Shown: positions 1-5,916 of the stretch, piece by piece
Position numbering within the stretch: position 1 is the stretch's first letter
How the letters are laid out: the number at the start of each line of letters is the position of its first letter
NCBI GenBank assembly: GCA_947447845.1
Contig: CANFNO010000205.1
Span: forward strand, 1-5,916
Reading direction: 5' to 3'
DNA: 5,916 nucleotides
From: Burkholderiales bacterium
Lineage (GTDB): Bacteria; Pseudomonadota; Gammaproteobacteria; Burkholderiales; Burkholderiaceae
The notes under the pieces: generated by a model
Seen by the model: only the letters and a program-made list of their open reading frames with translations
Database searches by the model: none
Told to the model about the DNA's origin: nothing
Made by a program: the position numbers and the translations under genes

Positions 1-755
1 ACCAGCGCACCGGGCAGCACACTGCATACATCGCCAGCCGTCACACTCAGCATCATGGTCATGATGGAGTTGGTTTCTATGGCGGGTGTCACCCTAACGC
101 CTGCGGCGGTAAAAGCCGCGTCGACAATCGTGCGGTTGTGCATCTCGGGTGTCAAAAGGCAGAGCTGCAGATTGGCGGCTTCTTTCCAGGGCAAGGACTT
201 GCCGATTTGCAAACCCCGGCTGTTGGGTGATGCCGCACGACGCAGTAAAAAATAGTGCTCCGTGTACTGTGGCCAGACCCTCAACTTGCGCTCCTGCACC
301 CGCATGCGGTCGCTATAACCCAGTGCCAGGTCAATGGTCAGATCTTCCAGCCCGCGCTCCAGATCGGATGAACTGAGTGACAGCACCACCGGCTGAATGC
401 CGTTGTGGCGGGCGTGCAGCATGGCGGCAAAACGCGCGGCAATAGGCACTGCCGTGGGTACCGCACCGATGCGCACCGAGCCACGGGGCGCCAACGTTTC
501 GCTCTTCAGTTCCTGTTGCAGGTTGGCGTGTTCGTGCAGCATCAGCTTGGCCGAAGCCAGCACTAACTCGCCTTGCGGTGTGAGCCCGGCAAAGTTGCGG
601 TCGCGCTTGACGATGACCACATCGAATTCACGCTCCAGCGCCCGTATGGCGTTGCTTAAAGCGGGTTGAGTGATGTGGCAGGCCTGGGCCGCACGCCCGA
701 AGTGCTTGTGCTCTTGCAGCGCCACCAGGTAGCGCAACGATGGCAGAAGATTCAT
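1..755 (-). CDS. LysR-type transcriptional regulator, 3' end beyond the left edge
   Basis: Reading the complement from the ATG at 755-753 gives 251 open codons to the window edge, so about 85% of a usual 300-residue LysR protein is present. The N-terminal winged helix-turn-helix covers roughly residues 3-62. It shows the family pattern HFGRAAQACHITQPALSNAI (residues 18-37) followed by RALE, then LTPQGE at 58-63. A linker helix follows to about residue 88. The first effector-binding subdomain starts near GSVRIGAVPTAVPIAARF (92-109), and the chain is cut in the second part of that domain. Family knowledge says it is a cytoplasmic DNA-binding regulator that senses a small ligand; target and ligand cannot be read here. 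The gene starts 30 nt after the apbC stop, so it is probably co-transcribed with apbC; only a weak AGGCGG lies 8 nt before the ATG. The N-terminus resembles, from memory, LysR proteins found beside NAD-dependent formate dehydrogenase (fds) genes in Burkholderiales. That link is unproven. Confidence 0.93.
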   Translation of the reverse strand, partial: MNLLPSLRYLVALQEHKHFGRAAQACHITQPALSNAIRALEREFDVVIVKRDRNFAGLTPQGELVLASAKLMLHEHANLQQELKSETLAPRGSVRIGAVPTAVPIAARFAAMLHARHNGIQPVVLSLSSSDLERGLEDLTIDLALGYSDRMRVQERKLRVWPQYTEHYFLLRRAASPNSRGLQIGKSLPWKEAANLQLCLLTPEMHNRTIVDAAFTAAGVRVTPAIETNSIMTMMLSVTAGDVCSVLPGAL

Positions 756-785
756 GGCACGGGCCGCCTGTTCACAACCTCAAAA

Positions 786-1877
786 TCAGGTGTTCTTGCT
801 GATGGTGATGCTGGGGAACTTGCTGGAAAAGTCCTTGTTCTTGGCCGCAATGGCCAGGGCCACCTTGCGCGCCACCGCCTTGTAGAGGCCTGCCAGTTCG
901 CCATCGGGCTCTGCCACCACGGTGGGTCGACCACCATCGGCCTGCACCCGGATCTGCATGGCCAGCGGCAAGGCACCCAGGTAGTCCATGCCGTATTGCG
1001 CGGCCATGGTCTTGCCACCATCCGCGCCAAAAATGTGCTCGATATGGCCGCAGTTGCTGCACACGTGCACCGCCATGTTTTCCACAATGCCCAGAATTGG
1101 AACGCCGACTTTTTCGAACATCTTGATGCCCTTCTTGGCATCCAGCAGGGCAATGTCCTGCGGCGTGGTCACCACCACGGCGCCGGTCAGGGGCACGCGC
1201 TGGGAGAGCGTCAATTGGATGTCGCCGGTGCCAGGGGGCATGTCGACGATCAGGTAGTCCAGGTCTTTCCAGGCGGTCTGACGCAGCAGTTGCTCCAGCG
1301 CCTGGGTGGCCATGGGGCCGCGCCAGATCATGGCCTCATCTTGCGCCACCAGGAAGCCGATGGACATGACCTGGATGCCGTAGTTCTCCATGGGCTCCAT
1401 GGTCTTGCCGTCCGAGGAGTCGGGACGGCCTTCGATGCCCATCATCATGGGCTGGCTGGGGCCATAAATGTCGGCATCCAACAGGCCCACGCGAGCGCCT
1501 TCAGCGGCCAGCGCCAGCGCCAGATTGGCAGCCGTGGTGCTCTTGCCGACGCCGCCCTTGCCAGAGGCCACGGCCACGATGTTCTTGACACCGGGCAGCA
1601 GTTGCACGCCACGTTGCACCGCGTGCGCCGTGATGTTCAGTGTGGGGGTAACTTGCACATCTTGCACACCCTCAACGGTCTGGGCGGCAGCTGCCAGCGC
1701 CTCGGCAAATGCCTGGTGCTGACTTAGCGCCGGATAGCCCAGCTCCAAGGTGAAGGCGACCCGCCCTCCCGCCACGGTCAGGCCCTTGATGCACTTGCTG
1801 GAAACGAAATCCTTGCCTGTGTTGGGATCGATGACGCTTTGCAAAGCGCCCATGATTGCTTGTTCTGTAACTGCCAT
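786..1877 (-). CDS. apbC: Iron-sulfur cluster carrier protein ApbC/Mrp (P-loop ATPase)
   Basis: The 363-residue product matches the usual length and domain order of ApbC/Mrp. Residues 1-90 form the small N-terminal MIP18-like (DUF59) domain. A MinD/ParA-type ATPase domain follows: deviant Walker A GKGGVGKST at 106-114, DADIYGPSQP at 134-143, and the switch/Walker B stretch DMPPGTGD at 212-219. The pair C273-x-x-C276 (HVCSNCGH) is the conserved motif that bridges a [4Fe-4S] cluster at the dimer interface. All key residues are present, so the protein should be active. The family binds and transfers Fe-S clusters to apo-proteins in the cytoplasm; ATP hydrolysis supports cluster loading or delivery. 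The ATG at 1877-1875 is favoured because GAAGGAG lies 6 nt upstream. The LysR gene follows after 30 nt. In E. coli this gene sits divergently next to metG; here metG is 3.6 kb away. I see no convincing promoter upstream. Confidence 0.97.
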   Translation of the reverse strand: MAVTEQAIMGALQSVIDPNTGKDFVSSKCIKGLTVAGGRVAFTLELGYPALSQHQAFAEALAAAAQTVEGVQDVQVTPTLNITAHAVQRGVQLLPGVKNIVAVASGKGGVGKSTTAANLALALAAEGARVGLLDADIYGPSQPMMMGIEGRPDSSDGKTMEPMENYGIQVMSIGFLVAQDEAMIWRGPMATQALEQLLRQTAWKDLDYLIVDMPPGTGDIQLTLSQRVPLTGAVVVTTPQDIALLDAKKGIKMFEKVGVPILGIVENMAVHVCSNCGHIEHIFGADGGKTMAAQYGMDYLGALPLAMQIRVQADGGRPTVVAEPDGELAGLYKAVARKVALAIAAKNKDFSSKFPSITISKNT

Positions 1878-1883
1878 TGATTA

Positions 1884-1890
1884 CTCCTTC
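1884..1890 (-). promoter_or_regulatory. Strong Shine-Dalgarno site of apbC
   Basis: On the minus strand this reads GAAGGAG and lies 6 nt before the apbC ATG. It is the best ribosome binding site in the window and fixes the apbC start. Confidence 0.85.
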
Positions 1891-1996
1891 AGTAACCCGA
1901 GTCTAGCGAAGTGCGCTATACCCGCTGCGGCTGTGGGCGCATATTTCTTCAACCGGTCGCATCGACCCGTCGGATACGGCGGACCGCTAATAACGG

Positions 1997-2013
1997 GCCG
2001 GCTATGGGCCAGC
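1997..2013 (-). terminator. Weak hairpin behind the chemoreceptor gene, possible terminator
   Basis: On the minus strand GCTGGC and GCCGGC pair over 6 bp, with one U-G wobble, around a 5-nt loop (CCATA). The hairpin begins 16 nt past the chemoreceptor stop codon. The plus-strand copy would have an A/C mismatch at the wobble position, so the fold suits the minus transcript. No U-tract follows, so this is not a typical intrinsic terminator. The rest of the 152-nt gap (1878-2029) shows only the apbC ribosome binding site and three evenly spaced GGGCC motifs. Confidence 0.25.
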
Positions 2014-2029
2014 TTTGGGCCAGGAAGGG

Positions 2030-3787
2030 CTAGAAGGTTTCCCAAGCGTCGTCGGCAGACTTGTTCATGGCCACCCGGGGTAGTGAATTGCTGGGTTTGG
2101 ACACAGACGCTTTGGCCTTTGGCTTGCCAAGGCTGGGTGTGGCGACTGTCCGCAATTGAACCGGTACTTTGCTGGGCAGCATGTTGCGCGGAGGGCGCGT
2201 TTGGGTGAGTGCGGGCAGCACAGCACCGCGTCGAATCTTGAACACGCTGACCGCGTCTGCCAAACTGATGGACTGGTTCTTCAGGCTATCTGCTGCGGCC
2301 GCGCTTTCTTCCACCAGGGCGGCATTTTGCTGCGTTACTTGGTCCAACTGTGACACCGCATCACTCACCTGTCCGACACCGGTGGACTGCTCCGACGTGG
2401 CGCTGGACACTTCGCCAATCAGCTGGGTTACACGTTGCACTTGCTCCACGATGGCGCCCATCGAGGCGCTCGCGTCGTTCACCTGCTGCGCCCCGAGCTC
2501 CACCTTTTCGACGCTGCTTCCAATCAGGCTCTTGATCTCTTTGGCGGCTTCAGCAGATCTCCCGGCAAGGCTGCGAACCTCACTTGCCACCACCGCAAAG
2601 CCGCGCCCCTGCTCGCCCGCACGCGCGGCCTCCACAGCGGCATTCAAGGCCAAGATGTTGGTCTGAAAGGCGATGCCATCAATCACGCCGATGATGTCGG
2701 CAATCCTTTTTGAGGAGGTGGCTATGTCTTGCATGGTGGCCATCACCGCGCCCACGGTATCCCCGCCCTTCACGGCGGCAGCCGAAGCCTGTACCGCCAG
2801 TTGGTTGGCCTGGCTGGTGGTGTCGGCATTGGCTTTGATGGTGCTGGAAAGTTCTTCCATGGATGCTGCGGTTTGCTGCAAGTTGCTGGCCTGCTCCTCG
2901 GTGCGCTGGCTCAGATCGGCATTGCCAGTGGCAATCTGGCTGGAACCCGAAGCAATGCTTTCGCTGATGTTGCGCACTTGCTCCACGATGCGAGCCAGGT
3001 TGTCCTTCATTCGGTTCATAGCCGCCATGATGCTGTCTGTGTCATTGGGGAGTAAGTGGATGGCGACTTCCAGATCCCCTCCGGCAATGGCATTGGCAAT
3101 GCCGACCACCTGCCTGGGTTCACCACCGAGTTGACGCGTCAGGTTGCGGGTGATGGCTATCGCCATGGCGATGGCTGCGATGGCGGCAATCAGCCCGGTC
3201 ATGGCGATCATTTGTATTGCGGACTTGCCGGCAGCCTTGGCCTCTTCACCTTCCTGTGTCATTTTCCCGGTCTGGTAAACCACCATGGCTTCAATCGCGG
3301 TAAAAAAAGCATCTTGCGGGGGGCGTACATTTTTCAAAACATAGGCACCAGCCTCTTCCGCCTTGCCCTCTTTCAGCAGCCGAATCGCCTCGGTGCGCGC
3401 TTCAACATACTTTTCGCGAGTGACTTTCATGGCATCAAATAGCTCCCGGCCTTTGGGTGTGTTGATCGACTTAGGAAGCTTCGCCATCAGCTCATTGTTG
3501 GTGGCAACGCCCTGATCGACTTTTGCCAATGTACGGCTGACTTCCTCAGGGTCTTTGGCGCCGATGATGGCGTTTCGCAAGTTGCGTGCCTGCAAGTTGA
3601 CTGCCTGATCTATACCGGTGGCGAGTATGACCTTGGCATAGCGGTCATCCAAAATTTGGGTGATTTTGTCGTTGATACTGGAAATCTGCCAGGCTGCCAT
3701 GGCGCCGATGGCCACCAGCAAGGCCACCAAAATACCAAAACTAAACAACAGTTTGGTACCCACCTTCATGTCGCTGAAAGTATTCAT
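2030..3787 (-). CDS. Methyl-accepting chemotaxis protein with C-terminal pentapeptide tether
   Basis: The 585-residue product has the full layout of a transmembrane chemoreceptor. Transmembrane helix 1 is at about 12-33. A helical periplasmic part of about 155 residues follows, probably a four-helix-bundle (4HB/TarH-like) sensor, with helix 2 at about 192-212. A HAMP domain spans about 213-265 and the cytoplasmic coiled-coil signalling domain about 275-515. The hairpin tip at 370-405 carries the near-invariant [20 protein letters not shown] (372-391), which contacts CheA and CheW. Likely methylation helices lie around [10 protein letters not shown] (304-313) and again near 485-500. A Pro/Lys/Ser-rich linker (about 519-580) ends in AWETF, which resembles the NWETF peptide that docks CheR and CheB in enteric receptors. 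Ligand unknown. The ATG at 3787 is chosen over Met7 because a GGCGGAA lies 5 nt upstream of it and nothing similar precedes Met7. No che or flagellar gene lies nearby, so it acts with a chemotaxis system encoded elsewhere. Confidence 0.97.
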   Translation of the reverse strand: MNTFSDMKVGTKLLFSFGILVALLVAIGAMAAWQISSINDKITQILDDRYAKVILATGIDQAVNLQARNLRNAIIGAKDPEEVSRTLAKVDQGVATNNELMAKLPKSINTPKGRELFDAMKVTREKYVEARTEAIRLLKEGKAEEAGAYVLKNVRPPQDAFFTAIEAMVVYQTGKMTQEGEEAKAAGKSAIQMIAMTGLIAAIAAIAMAIAITRNLTRQLGGEPRQVVGIANAIAGGDLEVAIHLLPNDTDSIMAAMNRMKDNLARIVEQVRNISESIASGSSQIATGNADLSQRTEEQASNLQQTAASMEELSSTIKANADTTSQANQLAVQASAAAVKGGDTVGAVMATMQDIATSSKRIADIIGVIDGIAFQTNILALNAAVEAARAGEQGRGFAVVASEVRSLAGRSAEAAKEIKSLIGSSVEKVELGAQQVNDASASMGAIVEQVQRVTQLIGEVSSATSEQSTGVGQVSDAVSQLDQVTQQNAALVEESAAAADSLKNQSISLADAVSVFKIRRGAVLPALTQTRPPRNMLPSKVPVQLRTVATPSLGKPKAKASVSKPSNSLPRVAMNKSADDAWETF

Positions 3788-3815
3788 GATGTTTCCGCCA
3801 TTTATTTAGTTTGCA

Positions 3816-3843
3816 TTCTTACGTTGTATGAATAAGTGTGCAA
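3816..3843 (-). promoter_or_regulatory. Tentative sigma-70-type promoter of the chemoreceptor gene
   Basis: On the minus strand TTGCAC (3843-3838) is followed after 16 nt by TAAGAA (3821-3816), about 29 nt before the ATG. The -35 element is fair and the -10 is poor (3 of 6). No flagellar sigma-28 consensus (TAAA then GCCGATAA) was found in the 226-nt spacer, although many chemoreceptor genes use one. Confidence 0.25.
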
Positions 3844-3882
3844 GAGAAAAAAACACTGCTTCGCGACGCACGCCACAAAACC

Positions 3883-3944
3883 ATGGGGCTCGGCAATGAC
3901 TAGGTGATCGTTATGCACGGCAAGCTTTCGCAGCGCAGCCCCAT
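3883..3944. repeat. 8-bp inverted repeat in the divergent spacer
   Basis: ATGGGGCT (3883-3890) and AGCCCCAT (3937-3944) are perfect inverted copies 46 nt apart. They lie between the divergent chemoreceptor and patatin genes, upstream of both start codons. An 8-bp match in about 200 nt can arise by chance, so an operator or looping role is only a possibility. Confidence 0.3.
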
Positions 3945-3979
3945 AGCGGGTGCTAGGGTTTTCCCCTTCAATTCACCAC

Positions 3980-4007
3980 TTGCCGGGTTTGGAACACACT
4001 CGATAAT
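3980..4007 (+). promoter_or_regulatory. Sigma-70-type promoter of the patatin gene, start point on the ATG
   Basis: TTGCCG (3980-3985, 4 of 6 to consensus) and GATAAT (4002-4007, 5 of 6) are separated by 16 nt. The usual 6-nt gap after the -10 puts +1 at 4014, which is the A of the patatin start codon. There is no Shine-Dalgarno-like sequence before that ATG. The elements are seen directly; use of the promoter is inferred. Confidence 0.6.
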
Positions 4008-4013
4008 CGTTTC

Positions 4014-5306
4014 ATGCTGTACGACTCTGCCGACAATCGACCCAATGGCAAGCCTGCTGGGCTGATGCTGTCGGGCGGCGGTGCCCGTGCCGCCTACCAG
4101 GTGGGCGTGCTCGAAGCCATTGCCGATATTCGACTGGCTTGCGGCGCAGGCGACCAGCCCAACCCCTTCCCCATCATCACCGGCACGTCGGCAGGTGCCA
4201 TCAACGCTTCGGCCCTTGCTTGTGGTTGTGACAACTTTGACGCCACCGTGCGCATGATTGCCAGCACCTGGCGCAACTTCCGCGCCGAAGACGTCTACCG
4301 CACCGACCACCTGAGCATGCTGCGCTCCGGCGCCAAATGGATGACCTTGCTGTCAGCCGGTTGGCTACTGGCCAAGTGGCGGCGCATCAAACCACGCTCC
4401 TTGCTGGACAACAGCCCCGTGAGCGCATTACTGAACCGTCTGGTGCCGCTGGAGAGGCTGCCGGAACTGATTCGGCAGGGCCATATCCAGGCGCTGGCGG
4501 TGACCGCATCGAGTTACAGCTCGGGAGAGCACGTTACTTTTTTTGAGGGTGACAAACGCCTCATGCCCTGGGTGCGCTCGCAGCGCATTGCAGTGCGCGA
4601 CCGCATCACCCACGCCCACCTGCTGGCTTCCAGCGCCATTCCGTTTGTATTTCCGGCCACCGAACTGCATATCAACGGCCACACCGAATACTTTGGCGAC
4701 GGCTCGATGCGCCAGAGCGCGCCAGTGGCACCTGCTATCCACCTGGGGGCAGAGCGCCTTCTGGTGGTGGGCGCCGGGCGCATGACCGAGCCCAAAGGCG
4801 AAGCCCATCTGCACACCAGCAACGCCTACCCCAGCATTGCGCAGATTGCAGGCCACGCGCTGTCCAACATTTTTCTGGATGCACTGGCGGTGGATGTGGA
4901 GCGCGTGCGCCGCATCAACCACACGCTGCAACTGGTGCCCCCCGAACTGCGTCAACACAGCGCCCTGCGCCCCATCGAACTGCTGGTGATTGCCCCCAGC
5001 CAGCGCCTGGACCTGATTGCCGCGCGCCATATCGGCGACCTGCCGCACGCAGTGCGCACCATGCTGACGGGCGTGGGCATTTCGTCGGCCAAAGTCGACG
5101 TCAAGGGCTCGGCCCTGGCGAGCTACCTGCTCTTTGAATCCAGCTACACGCAGGAACTGATGGCGCTGGGCTATGCCGATGCACAGAAGCAGCGCAGGGA
5201 GGTGTGTGCGTTTTTTGGCTGGACCGATCCGCAGGCCGTTGCTGCTCTGCTTTCTGACGCCAAGCCTTTTGTCGAGCGTCGCTCTGACCCTATGCGGTTG
5301 CGGTAG
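4014..5306 (+). CDS. Patatin-like phospholipase family protein
   Basis: The 430-residue product carries the patatin serine-hydrolase signature near its N-terminus. The glycine-rich oxyanion loop is SGGGAR at 20-25. The nucleophile elbow is GTSAG at 57-61, so Ser59 is the nucleophile. The catalytic-dyad aspartate is probably Asp229 in GDGS (228-231), where most patatins have DGG or DGA. Family members hydrolyse acyl esters of phospholipids or other lipids without a His in the active site. The substrate here cannot be told. No signal peptide is visible; the hydrophobic stretch near 110-120 is short. About 190 residues follow the dyad and I assign no domain to them, though their end (about 365-403) is aromatic-rich. 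The ATG at 4014 has no ribosome binding site but sits exactly where a promoter would start the transcript; the next Met (residue 18) lies inside the first conserved strand and is too late. The gene stands alone, divergent from the chemoreceptor gene. Confidence 0.93.
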   Translation: MLYDSADNRPNGKPAGLMLSGGGARAAYQVGVLEAIADIRLACGAGDQPNPFPIITGTSAGAINASALACGCDNFDATVRMIASTWRNFRAEDVYRTDHLSMLRSGAKWMTLLSAGWLLAKWRRIKPRSLLDNSPVSALLNRLVPLERLPELIRQGHIQALAVTASSYSSGEHVTFFEGDKRLMPWVRSQRIAVRDRITHAHLLASSAIPFVFPATELHINGHTEYFGDGSMRQSAPVAPAIHLGAERLLVVGAGRMTEPKGEAHLHTSNAYPSIAQIAGHALSNIFLDALAVDVERVRRINHTLQLVPPELRQHSALRPIELLVIAPSQRLDLIAARHIGDLPHAVRTMLTGVGISSAKVDVKGSALASYLLFESSYTQELMALGYADAQKQRREVCAFFGWTDPQAVAALLSDAKPFVERRSDPMRLR

Positions 5307-5335
5307 CTTTTGAACTGAGCTAGCTTGGTGGGCGC

Positions 5336-5410
5336 GCCGCAAAGGGGATAGCCGGGCGGCTCATGGTGTCAAAGGCTCACAAATCGCCGCCCGGCTATCC
5401 CCTTCGCGGC
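5336..5410. repeat. Long inverted repeat: 25-bp arms, 25-nt loop
   Basis: The arms 5336-5360 and 5386-5410 are inverted copies that differ at one position (A at 5341 against C at 5405). The loop 5361-5385 is also 25 nt. In plus-strand RNA the odd pair is an A-C mismatch; in minus-strand RNA it is a G-U wobble, so the minus fold is unbroken. Only TTT follows the right arm and no T-run precedes the left arm on the other strand, so it is not a classical intrinsic terminator. It lies 29 nt after the patatin stop and 80 nt before metG. It may still end the patatin transcript or shield metG. A REP- or MITE-like mobile palindrome is an equal option. An 8-bp GGCGCGCC palindrome (5331-5338) overlaps its left edge. 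The rest of the patatin-metG gap holds only a possible metG promoter. Confidence 0.9.
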
Positions 5411-5426
5411 TTTGGTTGCGGTTTGG

Positions 5427-5458
5427 CTGACAACTTCTGGATACCCCCGGACTAAAAT
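5427..5458 (+). promoter_or_regulatory. Tentative metG promoter
   Basis: TAAAAT (5453-5458, 5 of 6 to the -10 consensus) lies 32 nt before the metG ATG. The nearest -35-like element is CTGACA (5427-5432, 5 of 6), but the 20-nt spacer is longer than the usual 16-18. The -10 may be real with a weaker -35. No clear Shine-Dalgarno site precedes the ATG. Confidence 0.35.
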
Positions 5459-5490
5459 GTCCCTCTGTCCCCGAAAGCCAAAGCCTCTTC

Positions 5491-5916
5491 ATGCCCTTCC
5501 ACCGCCAGCTCTTCGTCACCACCGCCCTACCCTACGCCAACGGCAACTTCCACATCGGCCACATCATGGAGTACATCCAGGCCGATATCTGGGTGCGTTA
5601 CCAGCGCATGCAGGGCCATGCAGTGAACTTCTGTGGAGCGGATGACACACACGGCGCGCCGATCATGATTGCCGCAGAGAAAGCGGGCAAAACGCCGCAG
5701 CAGTTTGTGGCCGACATTGCCGCAGGCCGCAAGCAATATTTGGACGGTTTTCACATCAGCTTTGACAACTGGCACAGCACCGATGGGCCGGAAAACCACG
5801 AGCTGGCGCGCCAGATCTACCGCGACTTGCGTGACCTGCCGACAAGCGCGGGCGGCACGTTGATAGAACGCAAGACCATCGAGCAGTTCTTCGACCCCGA
5901 GAAGAACATGTTTCTG
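5491..5916 (+). CDS. metG: Methionyl-tRNA synthetase, N-terminal 142 residues
   Basis: The frame is open from the ATG at 5491 through the last base of the window. The product starts with the class I synthetase Rossmann fold. [13 protein letters not shown] at 12-24 holds the HIGH signature (H21-I-G-H24) and the conserved Leu13 and Tyr15 of the methionine pocket. [13 protein letters not shown] (46-58) is the next conserved MetRS block, and DPEKNMFL (135-142) leads to the connective zinc-binding insertion, which is off the window. The KMSKS motif and the tRNA-binding part are also missing. The enzyme charges tRNA-Met and initiator tRNA with methionine in the cytoplasm. The start fits because only seven residues precede the first conserved strand ([11 protein letters not shown], 8-18), as in short MetRS N-termini. 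Residues 114-128 are about six longer than the matching E. coli stretch as I remember it. Confidence 0.97.
   Translation, partial: MPFHRQLFVTTALPYANGNFHIGHIMEYIQADIWVRYQRMQGHAVNFCGADDTHGAPIMIAAEKAGKTPQQFVADIAAGRKQYLDGFHISFDNWHSTDGPENHELARQIYRDLRDLPTSAGGTLIERKTIEQFFDPEKNMFL

Noticed and set aside
666..1727. 353-codon open frame on the plus strand across apbC and the LysR start
   Set aside because: It is antisense to apbC, whose motifs are complete. The translation is rich in His, Gly and Gln with no recognisable domain, as expected from the complement of a GC-rich gene.
2350..2713. Several small plus-strand frames across the chemoreceptor signalling domain
   Set aside because: They are shadows of the highly conserved receptor coding sequence on the other strand.
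3844..3872. Possible minus-strand terminator: short TGC/GCA stem followed by a run of seven T
   Set aside because: The stem is only three pairs plus a mismatch, and it would sit upstream of the chemoreceptor gene with no gene ahead of it to terminate.
3900..4310. 136-codon minus-strand frame covering the divergent spacer and the patatin 5' end
   Set aside because: It overlaps the promoter and conserved N-terminus of the patatin gene, and it shows no family signature or ribosome binding site.
4519..4544. GCTC/GAGC mini-hairpin followed by a T7 run inside the patatin gene, as a terminator or phase-variable tract
   Set aside because: The stem is 4 bp and ends 7 nt before the T-run. T7 encodes Phe-Phe in frame, and a similar A7 run occurs in the chemoreceptor gene (3302-3308), so it looks ordinary.
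4428..5342. 304-codon open frame on the minus strand over the patatin gene
   Set aside because: It is antisense to a gene with intact catalytic motifs; composition is skewed to His, Gln, Arg and Ala, and no domain is seen.

Overview
The window reads as a chromosomal segment of a GC-rich betaproteobacterium. The best guess is Burkholderiales, family Comamonadaceae or a close relative. This rests on the style of the proteins (MetRS, ApbC, LysR and MCP as I remember these families) and on codon use, not on a database search. It holds five protein genes, two of them cut by the window edges. I see no tRNA, rRNA, CRISPR array, insertion sequence or phage gene.

Layout, left to right. On the minus strand, apbC (786-1877, an Fe-S carrier P-loop ATPase) is followed after 30 nt by a LysR-type regulator gene (1-755). 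That gene starts inside the window and runs off the left edge, and the two are probably co-transcribed. A 152-nt gap separates apbC from a complete methyl-accepting chemotaxis protein gene, also on the minus strand (2030-3787). A 226-nt divergent spacer follows. Then a patatin-like phospholipase gene (4014-5306) lies on the plus strand, a 75-nt near-perfect inverted repeat (5336-5410) sits behind it, and the 5' part of metG, methionyl-tRNA synthetase, begins at 5491 and runs off the right edge.

How the genes fit together. In Escherichia coli mrp (apbC) and metG are divergent neighbours, and mrp was named from that position. Here the same pair keeps its divergent orientation, but about 3.6 kb with an MCP and a patatin gene lies between them. 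The genes do not form one pathway: translation (metG), Fe-S cluster delivery (apbC), chemosensing (MCP), lipid hydrolysis (patatin) and transcription control (LysR) sit side by side.

The points most worth a second look are: a promoter placed so that transcription of the patatin gene would begin on the A of its ATG (a leaderless mRNA); the 25-bp-armed inverted repeat before metG; the C-terminal AWETF tether on the chemoreceptor; and the interrupted metG/apbC pair. I did not find strong evidence for an undescribed multi-gene system here.
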